A DNA stretch of 14,084 bases from Burkholderiales bacterium (GTDB taxonomy: Bacteria; Pseudomonadota; Gammaproteobacteria; Burkholderiales; Burkholderiaceae), in contig CANFNO010000022.1 in the NCBI GenBank assembly GCA_947447845.1, forward strand, positions 1 through 14,084, given 5' to 3'. Below the pieces are notes generated by a model, which searched no databases, was not told where the DNA came from, and saw nothing but the letters and a program-made list of their open reading frames with translations. This document shows, in pieces, positions 7,327 to 14,084 of the stretch. Within the stretch, counting starts at the first letter, position 1; the number at the start of each line of letters is the position of its first letter. A program made the position numbers and the translations under genes.

Positions 7327-8850
7327 ATGAAATTCACAAAATCAACCTGGGCGGCAGTTGGAGCCACTCTACTACTGGCCGCCTGCGGCGGTGGTAGTGG
7401 TGGCAGTGCTGGAACCCAGAATTTAAACCCGGCTCGCGGCGAGTTGATGCAATCGCCCCCACCGCGCATTACAGCGCTCACTGCAGCTGACTACAACGCC
7501 AAGCTAAGCGGCAGCGCATCTGGGCAAGGGCTCTTGGCGCTGTCAGGCGGACCAGTCCCCTGCGGAATTGACGTGCAATACATCCAATACGGCACTGTGG
7601 GTGGCAAAGGCGAAGCGACCACCGCTTCCGCAGCGTTGATAGTTCCCACGGGCACTGACCCTAAATGCACCGGAGCACGACCCATCGTGTTGCACGCACA
7701 CGGAACTGCAGTGGAACGTCGCTACAACTTGGCGGATTTCACAGATAGCACCAACCCTGCCTACGGCGAGTCGCAGGTCATTGCCGCGATGTATGCAGGG
7801 CAGGGTTTCATCGTCGTCGCCCCGAATTACGCGGGATATGACACCTCCACACTAAGCTACCACCCGTTCCTGGTCCCCACTCAGCAACCCAAGGACATGC
7901 TTGATGCGTTAGTGGCAGCTAAAGCGGCCCTGCCAACCCTCATTTCTGGCGTAACAACCAACGGCAAGGTATTTTTATCAGGTTACTCGCAAGGCGGTTA
8001 CGTTGCCCTGGCGACCCACCGGGCCATGATCACTGATCCAACAACGGTTGCAAAACTTGCGAGCTTGAGCTTGGTCGTCAAGGCATCTGCACCTATGTCC
8101 GGGCCCTATGCGCTCCAGTCATTCGGTGACCAGATTGTGGGTGGTGCAGTAAACGCCAGCAGCACGGTGTTGTTGCCCATGCTGATCACCGGATACCAAA
8201 AGTCCTACGGCGTCAGCCCAGCCACCAACCTTTATGCGGCAACCAGCGATCTTTACGAGAGTAACTACGCCACCGGTATAGAGTCCCTCTTCCCAGGTGC
8301 ACTCTCGTATACCAACTTGATTGCCACTGGAAAAGTACCTCAAGCTGCTCTTTTTGCAGCCGATTCATTACCTGCGGCACCAGCAGGACCACTCAATGTT
8401 CTGTGGTCAGCCGGTTTTGGAACGCCGAATTTGATCAAGAGTTCGTTTCGCACGGACTACCTCACGAATCCGACCAACCAGTTGCGCGCAAACCTGATCG
8501 TTAATGACCTGACTGCGTCGACAAGTCCTGTGGGGGCCACGTCAAACCCGGTAGGAGCCACCATGCTCTGCGGCGGAAGCAACGACCCGACCGTCTATTA
8601 CGCTACCAACACGGGCACCTTGCTCGCGTTGCCAGCATGGTCTGGCGCGCCAACCGGTGTAGTAACTGTCGTCAACATGGACTTGACTGGTGTGACTCCA
8701 AATCCGGCGGATCCGTTCCTCACACTTAAGCAATCCTTCACATCAAAAAATCCGACGTCAGCTGCGGACTATGCATCGACCTACCATGCCAACCTGGTTC
8801 CATATTGCGTAAGAGCGGCTCGCAGCTACTTCTCCAATCCAGCATTCTGA
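7327..8850 (+). CDS. Secreted alpha/beta-hydrolase lipoprotein (lipase/esterase-like)
   Basis: Predicted lipid-anchored esterase or lipase of the alpha/beta-hydrolase fold, 507 residues. A type II signal peptide ends in the lipobox LAAC with Cys20. Gly at +2 favours the outer membrane, and a flexible GGGSGGSAG linker follows. The core shows an HGT oxyanion-type segment (125-127), FIVVAPNYAGYD (161-172) and the nucleophile elbow GYSQGG with Ser221. Likely triad partners are Asp420 (GGSNDP) and His487 (YHANLVPYC). Cys79/Cys114 and Cys415/Cys494 could form disulfides, as expected for an exported enzyme. The size and the AGQGFIVVAPNY pattern recall secretory lipases of the Candida antarctica lipase A type (LIP family), but this is a resemblance noted by eye. 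GGAG at 7316-7319, 7 nt before the ATG, fixes the start. It is followed 13 bp later by an ompW-family gene on the same strand. The substrate is unknown. Confidence 0.82.
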   Translation: MKFTKSTWAAVGATLLLAACGGGSGGSAGTQNLNPARGELMQSPPPRITALTAADYNAKLSGSASGQGLLALSGGPVPCGIDVQYIQYGTVGGKGEATTASAALIVPTGTDPKCTGARPIVLHAHGTAVERRYNLADFTDSTNPAYGESQVIAAMYAGQGFIVVAPNYAGYDTSTLSYHPFLVPTQQPKDMLDALVAAKAALPTLISGVTTNGKVFLSGYSQGGYVALATHRAMITDPTTVAKLASLSLVVKASAPMSGPYALQSFGDQIVGGAVNASSTVLLPMLITGYQKSYGVSPATNLYAATSDLYESNYATGIESLFPGALSYTNLIATGKVPQAALFAADSLPAAPAGPLNVLWSAGFGTPNLIKSSFRTDYLTNPTNQLRANLIVNDLTASTSPVGATSNPVGATMLCGGSNDPTVYYATNTGTLLALPAWSGAPTGVVTVVNMDLTGVTPNPADPFLTLKQSFTSKNPTSAADYASTYHANLVPYCVRAARSYFSNPAF

Positions 8851-8863
8851 TGGAGCAAATAAC

Positions 8864-9562
8864 ATGAAAAAATCTATCCTTTCTCTGTCCCTGGTTGCCG
8901 TTGGCTTGATGCTGGCCAGCACCAGTTCCATGGCCCAGTACACCATTCAGGTGGGCGGCGCTTATGTGGACCCAAACTCTTCTGCCACCACTGCAACCGG
9001 CCCGTTGACCCCGCTGGGTGCCATCAGCCTGCAGGTCAAACCCCAATCCACCTTGTTTTTCAGCGTGGCACGAGAGATCAACGACAAATGGGACTTGCAG
9101 CTAGCCTTGGGTATGCCACCCATACATGATGTGGCGCTGAAAGTAACCAATGCTGCAGCCCTGCCAGCCAGTGTTGCGGCACAGGATGGCGTCATCATCA
9201 GCAAGGTAACGCAAATCGCCCCCGCTTTATTTGCCAATTACAAATTTGGTGAAGCGGGCGACACATTCAGGCCTTTCGTGGGTCTGGGCGTGAACTACAC
9301 GAAGTTTGATCCGGCCGACACGACCCCCGCCAATGACGCCATCAATGGTGGCCCGACCAAGATCAAGCTATCTGACTCCTGGGGTCTGGCCTGGCAAGCG
9401 GGTGCGGTTTACCAGATTAATAAAAAATGGTCGGTATCGGGCACTTACTCCAGCGCCGACGTAAAGACGACGGTAACGACAAATACTCTGGGCATTGAGC
9501 GCAAACTCGATGTGACGTTTGACCCTGCCGTGTTTATTCTGGCGGTGGGCTATAGCTTCTAA
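8864..9562 (+). CDS. OmpW-family outer-membrane protein
   Basis: Small outer-membrane beta-barrel of the OmpW family, whose members form narrow channels for small hydrophobic compounds. The 232-residue product has a signal peptide (MKKSILSLSLVAVGLMLAS) cleaved after Ala24 in SSMA-Q. The mature protein begins YTIQVGGAYVDP, as in OmpW. Other family features are PLGAISLQVKPQSTLFFSVA, WDLQLALGMPPIHDV, the strand PALFANYKFG, FRPFVGLGVNYTKF and the terminal barrel signature ILAVGYSF ending in Phe. GGAG at 8852-8855 lies 8 nt before the ATG. The 13-bp gap after the hydrolase stop makes one operon very likely, and a strong terminator follows. The pairing with an extracellular hydrolase suggests uptake of hydrolysis products, but the cargo is not shown by sequence. 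Confidence 0.9.
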   Translation: MKKSILSLSLVAVGLMLASTSSMAQYTIQVGGAYVDPNSSATTATGPLTPLGAISLQVKPQSTLFFSVAREINDKWDLQLALGMPPIHDVALKVTNAAALPASVAAQDGVIISKVTQIAPALFANYKFGEAGDTFRPFVGLGVNYTKFDPADTTPANDAINGGPTKIKLSDSWGLAWQAGAVYQINKKWSVSGTYSSADVKTTVTTNTLGIERKLDVTFDPAVFILAVGYSF

Positions 9563-9591
9563 GTAGCAATGGCAGACAAACTGCCAGACGC

Positions 9592-9619
9592 AAAAAGGGC
9601 CACGCAAGTGGCCCTTTTT
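9592..9619. terminator. Bidirectional intrinsic terminator between ompW and purC
   Basis: A perfect 12-bp stem AAAAAGGGCCAC / GTGGCCCTTTTT closes on a GCAA (GNRA-type) tetraloop at 9604-9607. The stem carries a T5 tract on both strands, so it can end the hydrolase-ompW transcript (+) and the purC transcript (-), whose stop lies 22 nt away. A weaker stem, GGCAG-ACAAA-CTGCC, sits at 9571-9585. Confidence 0.93.
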
Positions 9620-9641
9620 CTTTGCAGAAATTCAAATCGCC

Positions 9642-10547
9642 TCAAGCCGTCAGCCGCTGCAACGCCTCCTGGTATTTAGCAGCCGTCTTGGCAATCACCG
9701 CATCGGGCACGCGCGGTGCCGGTGGGGTCTTGCTCCAGGGTTTGCCATCAACCAGCGACTGCTCCAGCCAGTCGCGCACAAACTGCTTGTCGTAGCTGGG
9801 CGGGTTGGTGCCTTCCTGATAGCTCTCTTGCGGCCAGAAACGCGATGAGTCGGGCGTCAGCACCTCATCCATCAGCGTCAGCGTGCCGTGCTTGTCCAGA
9901 CCGAACTCGAACTTGGTGTCGGCAATGATGATGCCTTTGGTCAGCGCAATTTCGGCTGCAGCTTTGTAGATGCGGATGCTGATGTCGCGAATCTGAGTAG
10001 CCAGTTCCAGGCCGATCATCTCGACCGTCTTTTCAAACGTGATGTTCTCGTCATGGTCGCCCACCGCGGCCTTGGCAGCCGGGGTGTAAATCGGCTCGGG
10101 CAGTTTGGAGGCATTCTTCAGGCCAGGGGGCAGTTGCACGCCGCAGACGGCGCTGTTTTCCTGGTATTCCTTCCAGCCGCTACCGGCCAGATAGCCGCGC
10201 ACCACCGCTTCCACAGGCAGAGGCTTGAGGCGCTTGACCAGCATGGAGCGGCCGGTGACCTGCGCCACCTCCGAGGGCAACACCACGCTTTCGGGCGCAT
10301 CGCCGGTCAGGTGATTCGGGCAGATGTTGGCGCCGTTCGGGCCGAGCTTCTCAAACCAGAACAAGGCCATTTGCGTCAGCAGTGCGCCCTTGCCCGGAAT
10401 AGGTTCGCCCATGATGACGTCAAAGGCAGAAAGTCGGTCGCTGGCCACCATCAGGATGCGATCGTCGCCCACGGCGTAGTTGTCGCGCACCTTGCCACGG
10501 GCGAGCAGGGGCAGGGAAAGGGAAGAGGTGTGTACTACAGCGTTCAT
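9642..10547 (-). CDS. purC: Phosphoribosylaminoimidazole-succinocarboxamide synthase (SAICAR synthase)
   Basis: Condenses CAIR with aspartate using ATP to give SAICAR, the step after PurE in de novo IMP synthesis. The 301-residue product has the N-terminal nucleotide-binding segment [10 protein letters not shown] (15-24), [14 protein letters not shown] (33-46), [14 protein letters not shown] (116-129), a substrate-binding stretch [19 protein letters not shown] (151-169), [13 protein letters not shown] (206-218) and [14 protein letters not shown] (225-238). Its length is that of the longer, roughly 300-residue form rather than E. coli PurC (237). The frame opens at a TTG (10577), but the ATG at 10547, with AGGA 4 nt upstream (10552-10555), is the better start and removes ten non-conserved residues. 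It lies downstream of fba on the same strand, with an intrinsic terminator ending about 14 nt before the ATG. It is separated from purE-purK by about 5 kb. Confidence 0.97.
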   Translation of the reverse strand: MNAVVHTSSLSLPLLARGKVRDNYAVGDDRILMVASDRLSAFDVIMGEPIPGKGALLTQMALFWFEKLGPNGANICPNHLTGDAPESVVLPSEVAQVTGRSMLVKRLKPLPVEAVVRGYLAGSGWKEYQENSAVCGVQLPPGLKNASKLPEPIYTPAAKAAVGDHDENITFEKTVEMIGLELATQIRDISIRIYKAAAEIALTKGIIIADTKFEFGLDKHGTLTLMDEVLTPDSSRFWPQESYQEGTNPPSYDKQFVRDWLEQSLVDGKPWSKTPPAPRVPDAVIAKTAAKYQEALQRLTA

Positions 10548-10563
10548 GGAATCCTGAAAGTAA

Positions 10564-10601
10564 AAAGCCCGCCGCAACCCTGTTGGGCAACGGCGAGCTT
10601 T
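10564..10601 (-). terminator. Intrinsic terminator after fba, overlapping the purC leader
   Basis: On the minus strand a 17-nt arm (10601-10585) pairs with 10580-10564 around an AACA tetraloop and runs into five T residues (10566-10562). The outer 11 positions pair with a single mismatch; the inner part has CCC/GGG plus wobbles. It lies 31 nt after the fba stop and its T-run ends about 14 nt before the purC ATG, so it can act as the fba terminator and also as an attenuator or filter for read-through into purC. Confidence 0.8.
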
Positions 10602-10603
10602 CG

Positions 10604-10612
10604 ATTATCGCA
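10604..10612 (-). promoter_or_regulatory. Candidate extended -10 element for purC
   Basis: The minus strand reads TGC-GATAAT here, a 5/6 match to TATAAT with an upstream TG dinucleotide, but without a recognisable -35 box at 17 bp. Transcription would begin near 10597, inside the first arm of the terminator hairpin, giving purC its own short leader independent of fba. Weak evidence on its own. Confidence 0.3.
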
Positions 10613-10631
10613 AAGCGCGTGGGGGCTCTGC

Positions 10632-11696
10632 TTACTGGACGACTTGCGCCAATTCGCCAGCTGCGTAACGCGCCGCCACCACCGACAGGCTGTTGCCCTT
10701 GAGCTTGCTGCCCTGGCCTTCGCATCCGAACTCAACGTAGCGTTGTTTGCAGATGTTCATAGCCGCTTCGCGGGCCGGCTTCAGCCAGTCGCGAGCATCA
10801 AATTTCTCGGGATTTTCAGACATGAACTTGCGCACTGCAGCGGTCATGGCCAAACGGATATCGGTGTCGATGTTGATCTTGCGCACGCCAAACTTGATGG
10901 CCTTCTGGATTTCTTCAACCGGCACGCCGTAGGTCTCTTTCATCTTTCCGCCGTACTGGTTGATGATGGCCAGCAGGTCTTGCGGCACGCTGCTGGAGCC
11001 GTGCATAACCAAGTGGGTGTTGGGCAGGCGCTTGTGGATCTCCATCACGCGGTCAATCGCCAGGATGTCGCCCGTGGGCTTGCGGGTGAATTTGTAGGCA
11101 CCGTGGCTGGTGCCGATGGCGATGGCCAAAGCGTCCAGCTGGGTGCGTTGCACGAACTCGGCGGCCTGCTCGGGGTCGGTAAGCATCTGGTCACGGGTCA
11201 TGGTGGAATCCGTGCCGTGGCCGTCTTCCTTGTCGCCCTTCATGGTTTCCAGGCTGCCCAGGCAACCCAATTCGCCTTCCACGGTCACGCCGGTGGCGTG
11301 CGCCATGTCGACCACCTTGCGGGTGACTTCGACGTTGTATTCAAAGCTGGCAATGGTTTTGCCGTCGCCCTCCAGGCTGCCGTCCATCATCACCGAGCTG
11401 AAGCCCAAACCGATGGCGCCCTTGCAGATGTCGGGGCTTTGGCCATGGTCCTGGTGCATGACCAGAGGAATGTGAGGATAGGCTTCGATGGCGGCCAAAA
11501 TCAAATGCTTGATGAAGGCTTCGCCGGCATATTTGCGGGCACCGGCGCTGGCTTGCAGAATGACGGGTGCACCCACCGAATCGGCAGCAGACATGACAGC
11601 CTGCACCTGCTCCAGGTTGTTGACGTTGAAAGCGGGAATGCCGTAGCCGTTGACTGCTGCATGGTCCAGCAATTCGCGCATGGAAACGAGTGCCAT
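10632..11696 (-). CDS. fba: Class II fructose-1,6-bisphosphate aldolase
   Basis: Zinc-dependent aldolase that reversibly splits fructose 1,6-bisphosphate into DHAP and glyceraldehyde 3-phosphate in glycolysis and gluconeogenesis. From the ATG at 11696 it is 354 residues. [10 protein letters not shown] carries the catalytic Asp83 and zinc ligand His84; GELG (141-144) holds Glu142; GTSHGAYK has His198 and [10 protein letters not shown] has His232, completing the metal site. [14 protein letters not shown] (270-283) is the conserved phosphate-binding and monovalent-cation region. The overall pattern is that of the class IIB subtype common in betaproteobacteria and Calvin-cycle operons. The frame extends 20 codons upstream, but the aldolase N-terminus [13 protein letters not shown] and a GGGG-type ribosome site place the start here. 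It sits between pyk (148 bp upstream) and purC, with its own candidate promoter and a terminator. Confidence 0.97.
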   Translation of the reverse strand: MALVSMRELLDHAAVNGYGIPAFNVNNLEQVQAVMSAADSVGAPVILQASAGARKYAGEAFIKHLILAAIEAYPHIPLVMHQDHGQSPDICKGAIGLGFSSVMMDGSLEGDGKTIASFEYNVEVTRKVVDMAHATGVTVEGELGCLGSLETMKGDKEDGHGTDSTMTRDQMLTDPEQAAEFVQRTQLDALAIAIGTSHGAYKFTRKPTGDILAIDRVMEIHKRLPNTHLVMHGSSSVPQDLLAIINQYGGKMKETYGVPVEEIQKAIKFGVRKINIDTDIRLAMTAAVRKFMSENPEKFDARDWLKPAREAAMNICKQRYVEFGCEGQGSKLKGNSLSVVAARYAAGELAQVVQ

Positions 11697-11726
11697 TGTT
11701 AACCCCAGGAAGTTGAAAATTGAAGG

Positions 11727-11762
11727 CGGCAACCGGCGGTAACCGCCCGGTAACAATTACCG
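11727..11762. repeat. Phased GTTRCCG half-sites in the fba upstream region
   Basis: Three same-direction copies read on the minus strand as GTTACCG (11754-11748), GTTACCG (11743-11737) and GTTGCCG (11733-11727), spaced 11 and 10 bp, about one helical turn each. A reversed copy at 11757-11762 makes the palindrome CGGTAA-CAA-TTACCG (11748-11762). On the plus strand the last two copies form a 10-bp tandem repeat (11725-11744) with one difference. This looks like a cooperative binding site for a regulator, or a structured leader of fba mRNA. Confidence 0.45.
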
Positions 11763-11786
11763 TAAATCAATTCTAACGCCGCACCG

Positions 11787-11819
11787 GGCAGCACGGTAGC
11801 GTTATGCGACTGTGCTGCC
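11787..11819. repeat. 8-bp inverted repeat GGCAGCAC-N17-GTGCTGCC between pyk and fba
   Basis: Perfect 8-bp arms at 11787-11794 and 11812-11819. On the minus strand one arm falls in the spacer of the candidate fba promoter and the other at its predicted start site, flanking the -10 box. Alternatively it is an RNA hairpin in the pyk 3' region; no T-run follows. Confidence 0.45.
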
Positions 11820-11828
11820 TTAGGTCAA
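11801..11828 (-). promoter_or_regulatory. Candidate sigma-70 promoter for fba
   Basis: On the minus strand TTGACC (11828-11823, 5/6 to consensus) and CATAAC (11806-11801, 4/6) are separated by 16 bp. It begins 17 bp after the pyk stop and predicts a start near 11794, giving fba a leader of about 100 nt that would contain the GTTRCCG repeats. Confidence 0.4.
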
Positions 11829-11844
11829 AAGAGCATTTTTAAAA

Positions 11845-13278
11845 TTACTCAACGCGGCAAATTTTGAGCATGTTGGTACCGCCCGGCGCGCCCATGGGTT
11901 CGCCACAGGTAATGGCATAAACATCGCCACTTTGCACAATGCCACGTTCCTTGAGGTGCGCTTCCGCCTGTTGGAGAGCCGTGTCGCGGTCGGCACTGGT
12001 GTCAATGAACAAGGGGCGCACATTGCGATACAGCGCCATCTTGCGTTGCGTAGCCACTTTAGAGGTGAGTGCATAAATCGGCACGCGGATCAGGTGACGG
12101 CTCATCCACAACGCCGTGGAGCCGCTGTCGGTCATGGCCACGATCGCCTTGGCACCCAGGTGGTGGGCGGTAAACAGCGCACCCATGGCGATGGTTTGGT
12201 CAATGCGGGCAAAGGTCTTGCCAGTGAAGTCAGCCTCTAGCTCAAAGTTTTCTTCACGTTCTGCGGTATGGCAAATGTTGGCCATTTCGACAACCGTTTC
12301 CAGCGGGTACTTGCCTGCTGCCGTTTCGGCAGACAGCATCACGGCATCGGTGCCGTCGAGCACGGCGTTGGCCACGTCGCTAACCTCGGCACGCGTGGGC
12401 ACCGGGTTGGTAATCATGGACTCCATCATCTGGGTCGCGGTAATGACCACGCGGTCATGCTCTCGGGCCAGCTTGATCATGCGTTTTTGCAGACCTGGAA
12501 CCAGGGCATTGCCCACTTCCACTGCCAAGTCGCCGCGGGCCACCATGATGCCGTCGCTGGCCAACAAGATCTCCAGCAAGCGGGGGATCGCCTCGGCACG
12601 CTCGATCTTCGCAATCAGCGCGGGTTTGTGGCCATATTCGTGGGCCGCCACATTGCAGAGTTGGCGCGCCATTTCCATGTCGGTGGCATTTTTGGGGAAG
12701 CTCACGGCCACATAGTCGGCCTGGAAGCTCATCGCTGTGCGGATGTCTTCCATGTCCTTACCGGTCAAGGCCGGAGCCGTAAGACCCCCACCCTGCTTGT
12801 TGATGCCCTTGTTGTTGGACAGTTCACCGCCGAGCTTGACGGTGGTGTGTACCTGCTCGCCACGCACCGCATCGACCGTGATCACGATCAGGCCGTCATT
12901 GAGCAGCAGTACGTCGCCGGCTTTCACCTCACGGGGTAATTCTTTGTAGTCCAGGCCAACGGCGTCAATATCGCCCAGTTCGACGCGCTGTCCATCCAGA
13001 ATGAATTTTTGACCTGGTTCGAGGAAAACTTTGCCTTCGGCAAATTTGCCAACGCGGATTTTGGGACCCTGCAGGTCGGCCATGATGGCCACTTCGCGGC
13101 CGGCACGTTTGGCGGCCTCGCGCACCAGCCGGGCGCGGTCGATGTGGTCTTGCGCCTTGCCATGGCTGAAGTTCAAGCGCACGACGTTCACGCCAGCGCG
13201 GATCATCTGCTCCAACATTGCCGGATCGCTCGAAGCGGGGCCCAGGGTGGCAACAATTTTGGTGGCGCGACGTGGCAT
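11845..13278 (-). CDS. pyk: Pyruvate kinase
   Basis: Transfers phosphate from phosphoenolpyruvate to ADP, giving pyruvate and ATP, the last step of glycolysis. The 477-residue chain is full length. The N-terminal part has TKIVATLGPAS (6-16) and VNVVRLNFSHG (30-40). The B domain follows ADLQGPKIRVG (67-77). The active site shows LIAKIERAEAI (221-231) with Lys224 and Glu226, MVARGDLAVE (245-254) with Asp250, and the pyruvate kinase signature region ATQMMESMITNPVPTRAEVSDVANAVLDG (281-309). The C-terminal domain ends EPMGAPGGTNMLKICRVE. The segment VSFPKNATDME is closer to the PykA type than PykF, so AMP or sugar-phosphate control is plausible but not shown. The ATG at 13278 has a strong AAGGAG 9 nt upstream (13288-13293). 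It heads the pyk-fba-purC run and is divergent from the Hpt gene. Confidence 0.97.
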   Translation of the reverse strand: MPRRATKIVATLGPASSDPAMLEQMIRAGVNVVRLNFSHGKAQDHIDRARLVREAAKRAGREVAIMADLQGPKIRVGKFAEGKVFLEPGQKFILDGQRVELGDIDAVGLDYKELPREVKAGDVLLLNDGLIVITVDAVRGEQVHTTVKLGGELSNNKGINKQGGGLTAPALTGKDMEDIRTAMSFQADYVAVSFPKNATDMEMARQLCNVAAHEYGHKPALIAKIERAEAIPRLLEILLASDGIMVARGDLAVEVGNALVPGLQKRMIKLAREHDRVVITATQMMESMITNPVPTRAEVSDVANAVLDGTDAVMLSAETAAGKYPLETVVEMANICHTAEREENFELEADFTGKTFARIDQTIAMGALFTAHHLGAKAIVAMTDSGSTALWMSRHLIRVPIYALTSKVATQRKMALYRNVRPLFIDTSADRDTALQQAEAHLKERGIVQSGDVYAITCGEPMGAPGGTNMLKICRVE

Positions 13279-13398
13279 AGTTTCTATCTCCTTGGAATAA
13301 TCTTTCCATTTTTACACGGATGAGGCCTGCATGCGGTTACATGACACCATCAAGATGGCAAACTGCGTGCGACAATAAATTTTGCCTGTACAAACTGC

Positions 13399-14079
13399 AT
13401 GAAAACTCCTGCAACTCCTCCAGACACCTTTGGCCGTTCAGAGCCGCAGGGATTACCTGCGACCAAGGCCTTGGATTTCGCCTCGGCCATGGAACTATTG
13501 GATAACAGTACCGCGCTTTATATAGAAGCGGTGCAGAGTTATTTCCAGGACATTGCCAATCTGCCCGCGCGCATGGACGCCTTACTGCGCAAGGCTGATC
13601 TTCAAGAGGCCGTTCGCGCATTGCATACCTGCAAGGGAGCATCCCTCACGGTCGGTGCCAACCTGTTGTCCGAGTTATGCCGCCAGTTTGAAATGAAACT
13701 GAAGGTGCTACGAAAAGATGAACAAGCCCTGGATGACATTGAAAGGCAAAACATGCTGCTCGCACTCGAGGGTGCAGTCGCAAATACGCGTCAGGCTATT
13801 ACCGAGGTGATGGGAAGCCTGGGTACGCAAGTCAGAACAAAGTCACGGGCCGGGTTAAATACCCGGGCGCTTGTTGAAGATTTGATATCACTGCGCAACT
13901 TGCTGGCTCGGTCTGATATGCGGGCTTTGGCGCGCTACGAGGCGATTTGTGCGCTGCACACTACAGCTGTTACGCAATTGCAGACTTTAGCCCCAACTCT
14001 CAAAGTTTTTAATTTTGCCCAAGCTGTGGTTCAATGTGATGAACTGATTAGCGACTTCAGTGCGCCCAATAACACATGA
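13399..14079 (+). CDS. Stand-alone Hpt (histidine phosphotransfer) domain protein
   Basis: Predicted cytoplasmic phosphorelay intermediate of 226 residues. Residues about 27-140 form an Hpt four-helix bundle. The motif ALHTCKGASLTVGANLLSELCRQFE (74-98) matches the family pattern HTxKGxS with the phospho-acceptor His76. Residues about 152-222 (LVEDLISLRNLLARSDMRALARYEAI, then FNFAQAVVQCDELI) resemble the helical tail often found after Hpt domains in large hybrid sensor kinases, so the gene looks like the C-terminal module of such a kinase carried as a separate protein. No Shine-Dalgarno is visible before the ATG at 13399; Met31 is an alternative start that would leave the domain intact. The stop overlaps an ATG at 14076, suggesting coupling to a partner gene, perhaps a response regulator or kinase. 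No transmembrane segment was seen. Confidence 0.85.
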   Translation: MKTPATPPDTFGRSEPQGLPATKALDFASAMELLDNSTALYIEAVQSYFQDIANLPARMDALLRKADLQEAVRALHTCKGASLTVGANLLSELCRQFEMKLKVLRKDEQALDDIERQNMLLALEGAVANTRQAITEVMGSLGTQVRTKSRAGLNTRALVEDLISLRNLLARSDMRALARYEAICALHTTAVTQLQTLAPTLKVFNFAQAVVQCDELISDFSAPNNT

Positions 14080-14084
14080 TCGAC
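14076..14084 (+). CDS. Possible start of next gene, overlapping the Hpt stop (partial)
   Basis: ATGATCGAC at the window edge overlaps the Hpt stop codon in an ATGA arrangement and would read Met-Ile-Asp. Such overlaps are typical of co-translated pairs. Only three codons are visible, so no product can be named; a response regulator would fit the context. Confidence 0.35.

Noticed and set aside
4497..9641. Genomic island carried by a mobile element
   Set aside because: No integrase, transposase, tRNA attachment site or flanking direct repeat was seen at either edge, so only a synteny break is claimed.
10548..10577. Upstream TTG start for purC
   Set aside because: Adds ten non-conserved residues encoded within the terminator region and bypasses the AGGA site before the ATG at 10547.
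9888..11702. 604-codon open frame on the plus strand across purC, the terminator and fba
   Set aside because: It runs antisense to two clearly conserved enzymes and through an intrinsic terminator. The translation is His/Gln/Val-rich in the way reverse frames of GC-rich genes are, and it shows no domain.
12268..12939. 223-codon plus-strand frame inside pyk
   Set aside because: Antisense to an intact pyruvate kinase; no family features.

Overview
The window reads as chromosomal DNA of a high-GC betaproteobacterium, most likely Burkholderiales/Comamonadaceae (Rhodoferax- or Polaromonas-like). This is inferred from the style of the proteins and from the presence of pyk, fba, purC, purE, purK and a Sua5-type gene on one strand in that order. 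No database search was possible, so the taxonomic call is an inference.

Layout from left to right. (1) Positions 5-1522 (+): a periplasmic PBP4-type D-Ala-D-Ala carboxypeptidase (dacB), facing a minus-strand block across a 154-bp gap that holds a long imperfect hairpin. (2) Positions 1677-4460 (-): purE, purK and a Sua5-type threonylcarbamoyl-AMP synthase, closely packed, with purE and purK overlapping as TGATG. (3) Positions 4497-5453 (+): a CnoX/YbbN-like thioredoxin-TPR protein, only 36 bp from purE and divergent from it. (4) Positions 5574-9562: an envelope cluster with a FadL/OmpP1 outer-membrane transporter (-), a 421-bp AT-rich spacer, then an operon (+) of a secreted alpha/beta-hydrolase lipoprotein and an OmpW-family porin, closed by a strong bidirectional terminator. 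(5) Positions 9642-13278 (-): pyruvate kinase, class II fructose-bisphosphate aldolase and SAICAR synthase (purC). (6) Positions 13399-14079 (+): a stand-alone Hpt phosphotransfer protein whose stop codon overlaps a possible next start at the window edge.

How the genes work together. PurE/PurK and PurC supply consecutive steps of de novo IMP synthesis (AIR to CAIR to SAICAR). Pyk and Fba are glycolysis/gluconeogenesis enzymes. Sua5 makes the t6A tRNA precursor. From memory, many Burkholderiales carry pyk-fba-purC-purE-purK-sua5 as one run; here a segment of about 5 kb (4461-9641), carrying the thioredoxin and the hydrophobic-substrate genes, lies between purC and purE. The lipoprotein hydrolase, OmpW and FadL together suggest release of hydrophobic products from esters at the cell surface and their passage across the outer membrane. 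That functional link is inference.

No tRNA, rRNA, CRISPR array, transposase or phage gene was seen. The less ordinary signals are the dacB/sua5 hairpin element, the palindrome-rich fadL/hydrolase spacer, phased half-sites and an inverted repeat around a candidate fba promoter, and an intrinsic terminator that overlaps the purC leader.
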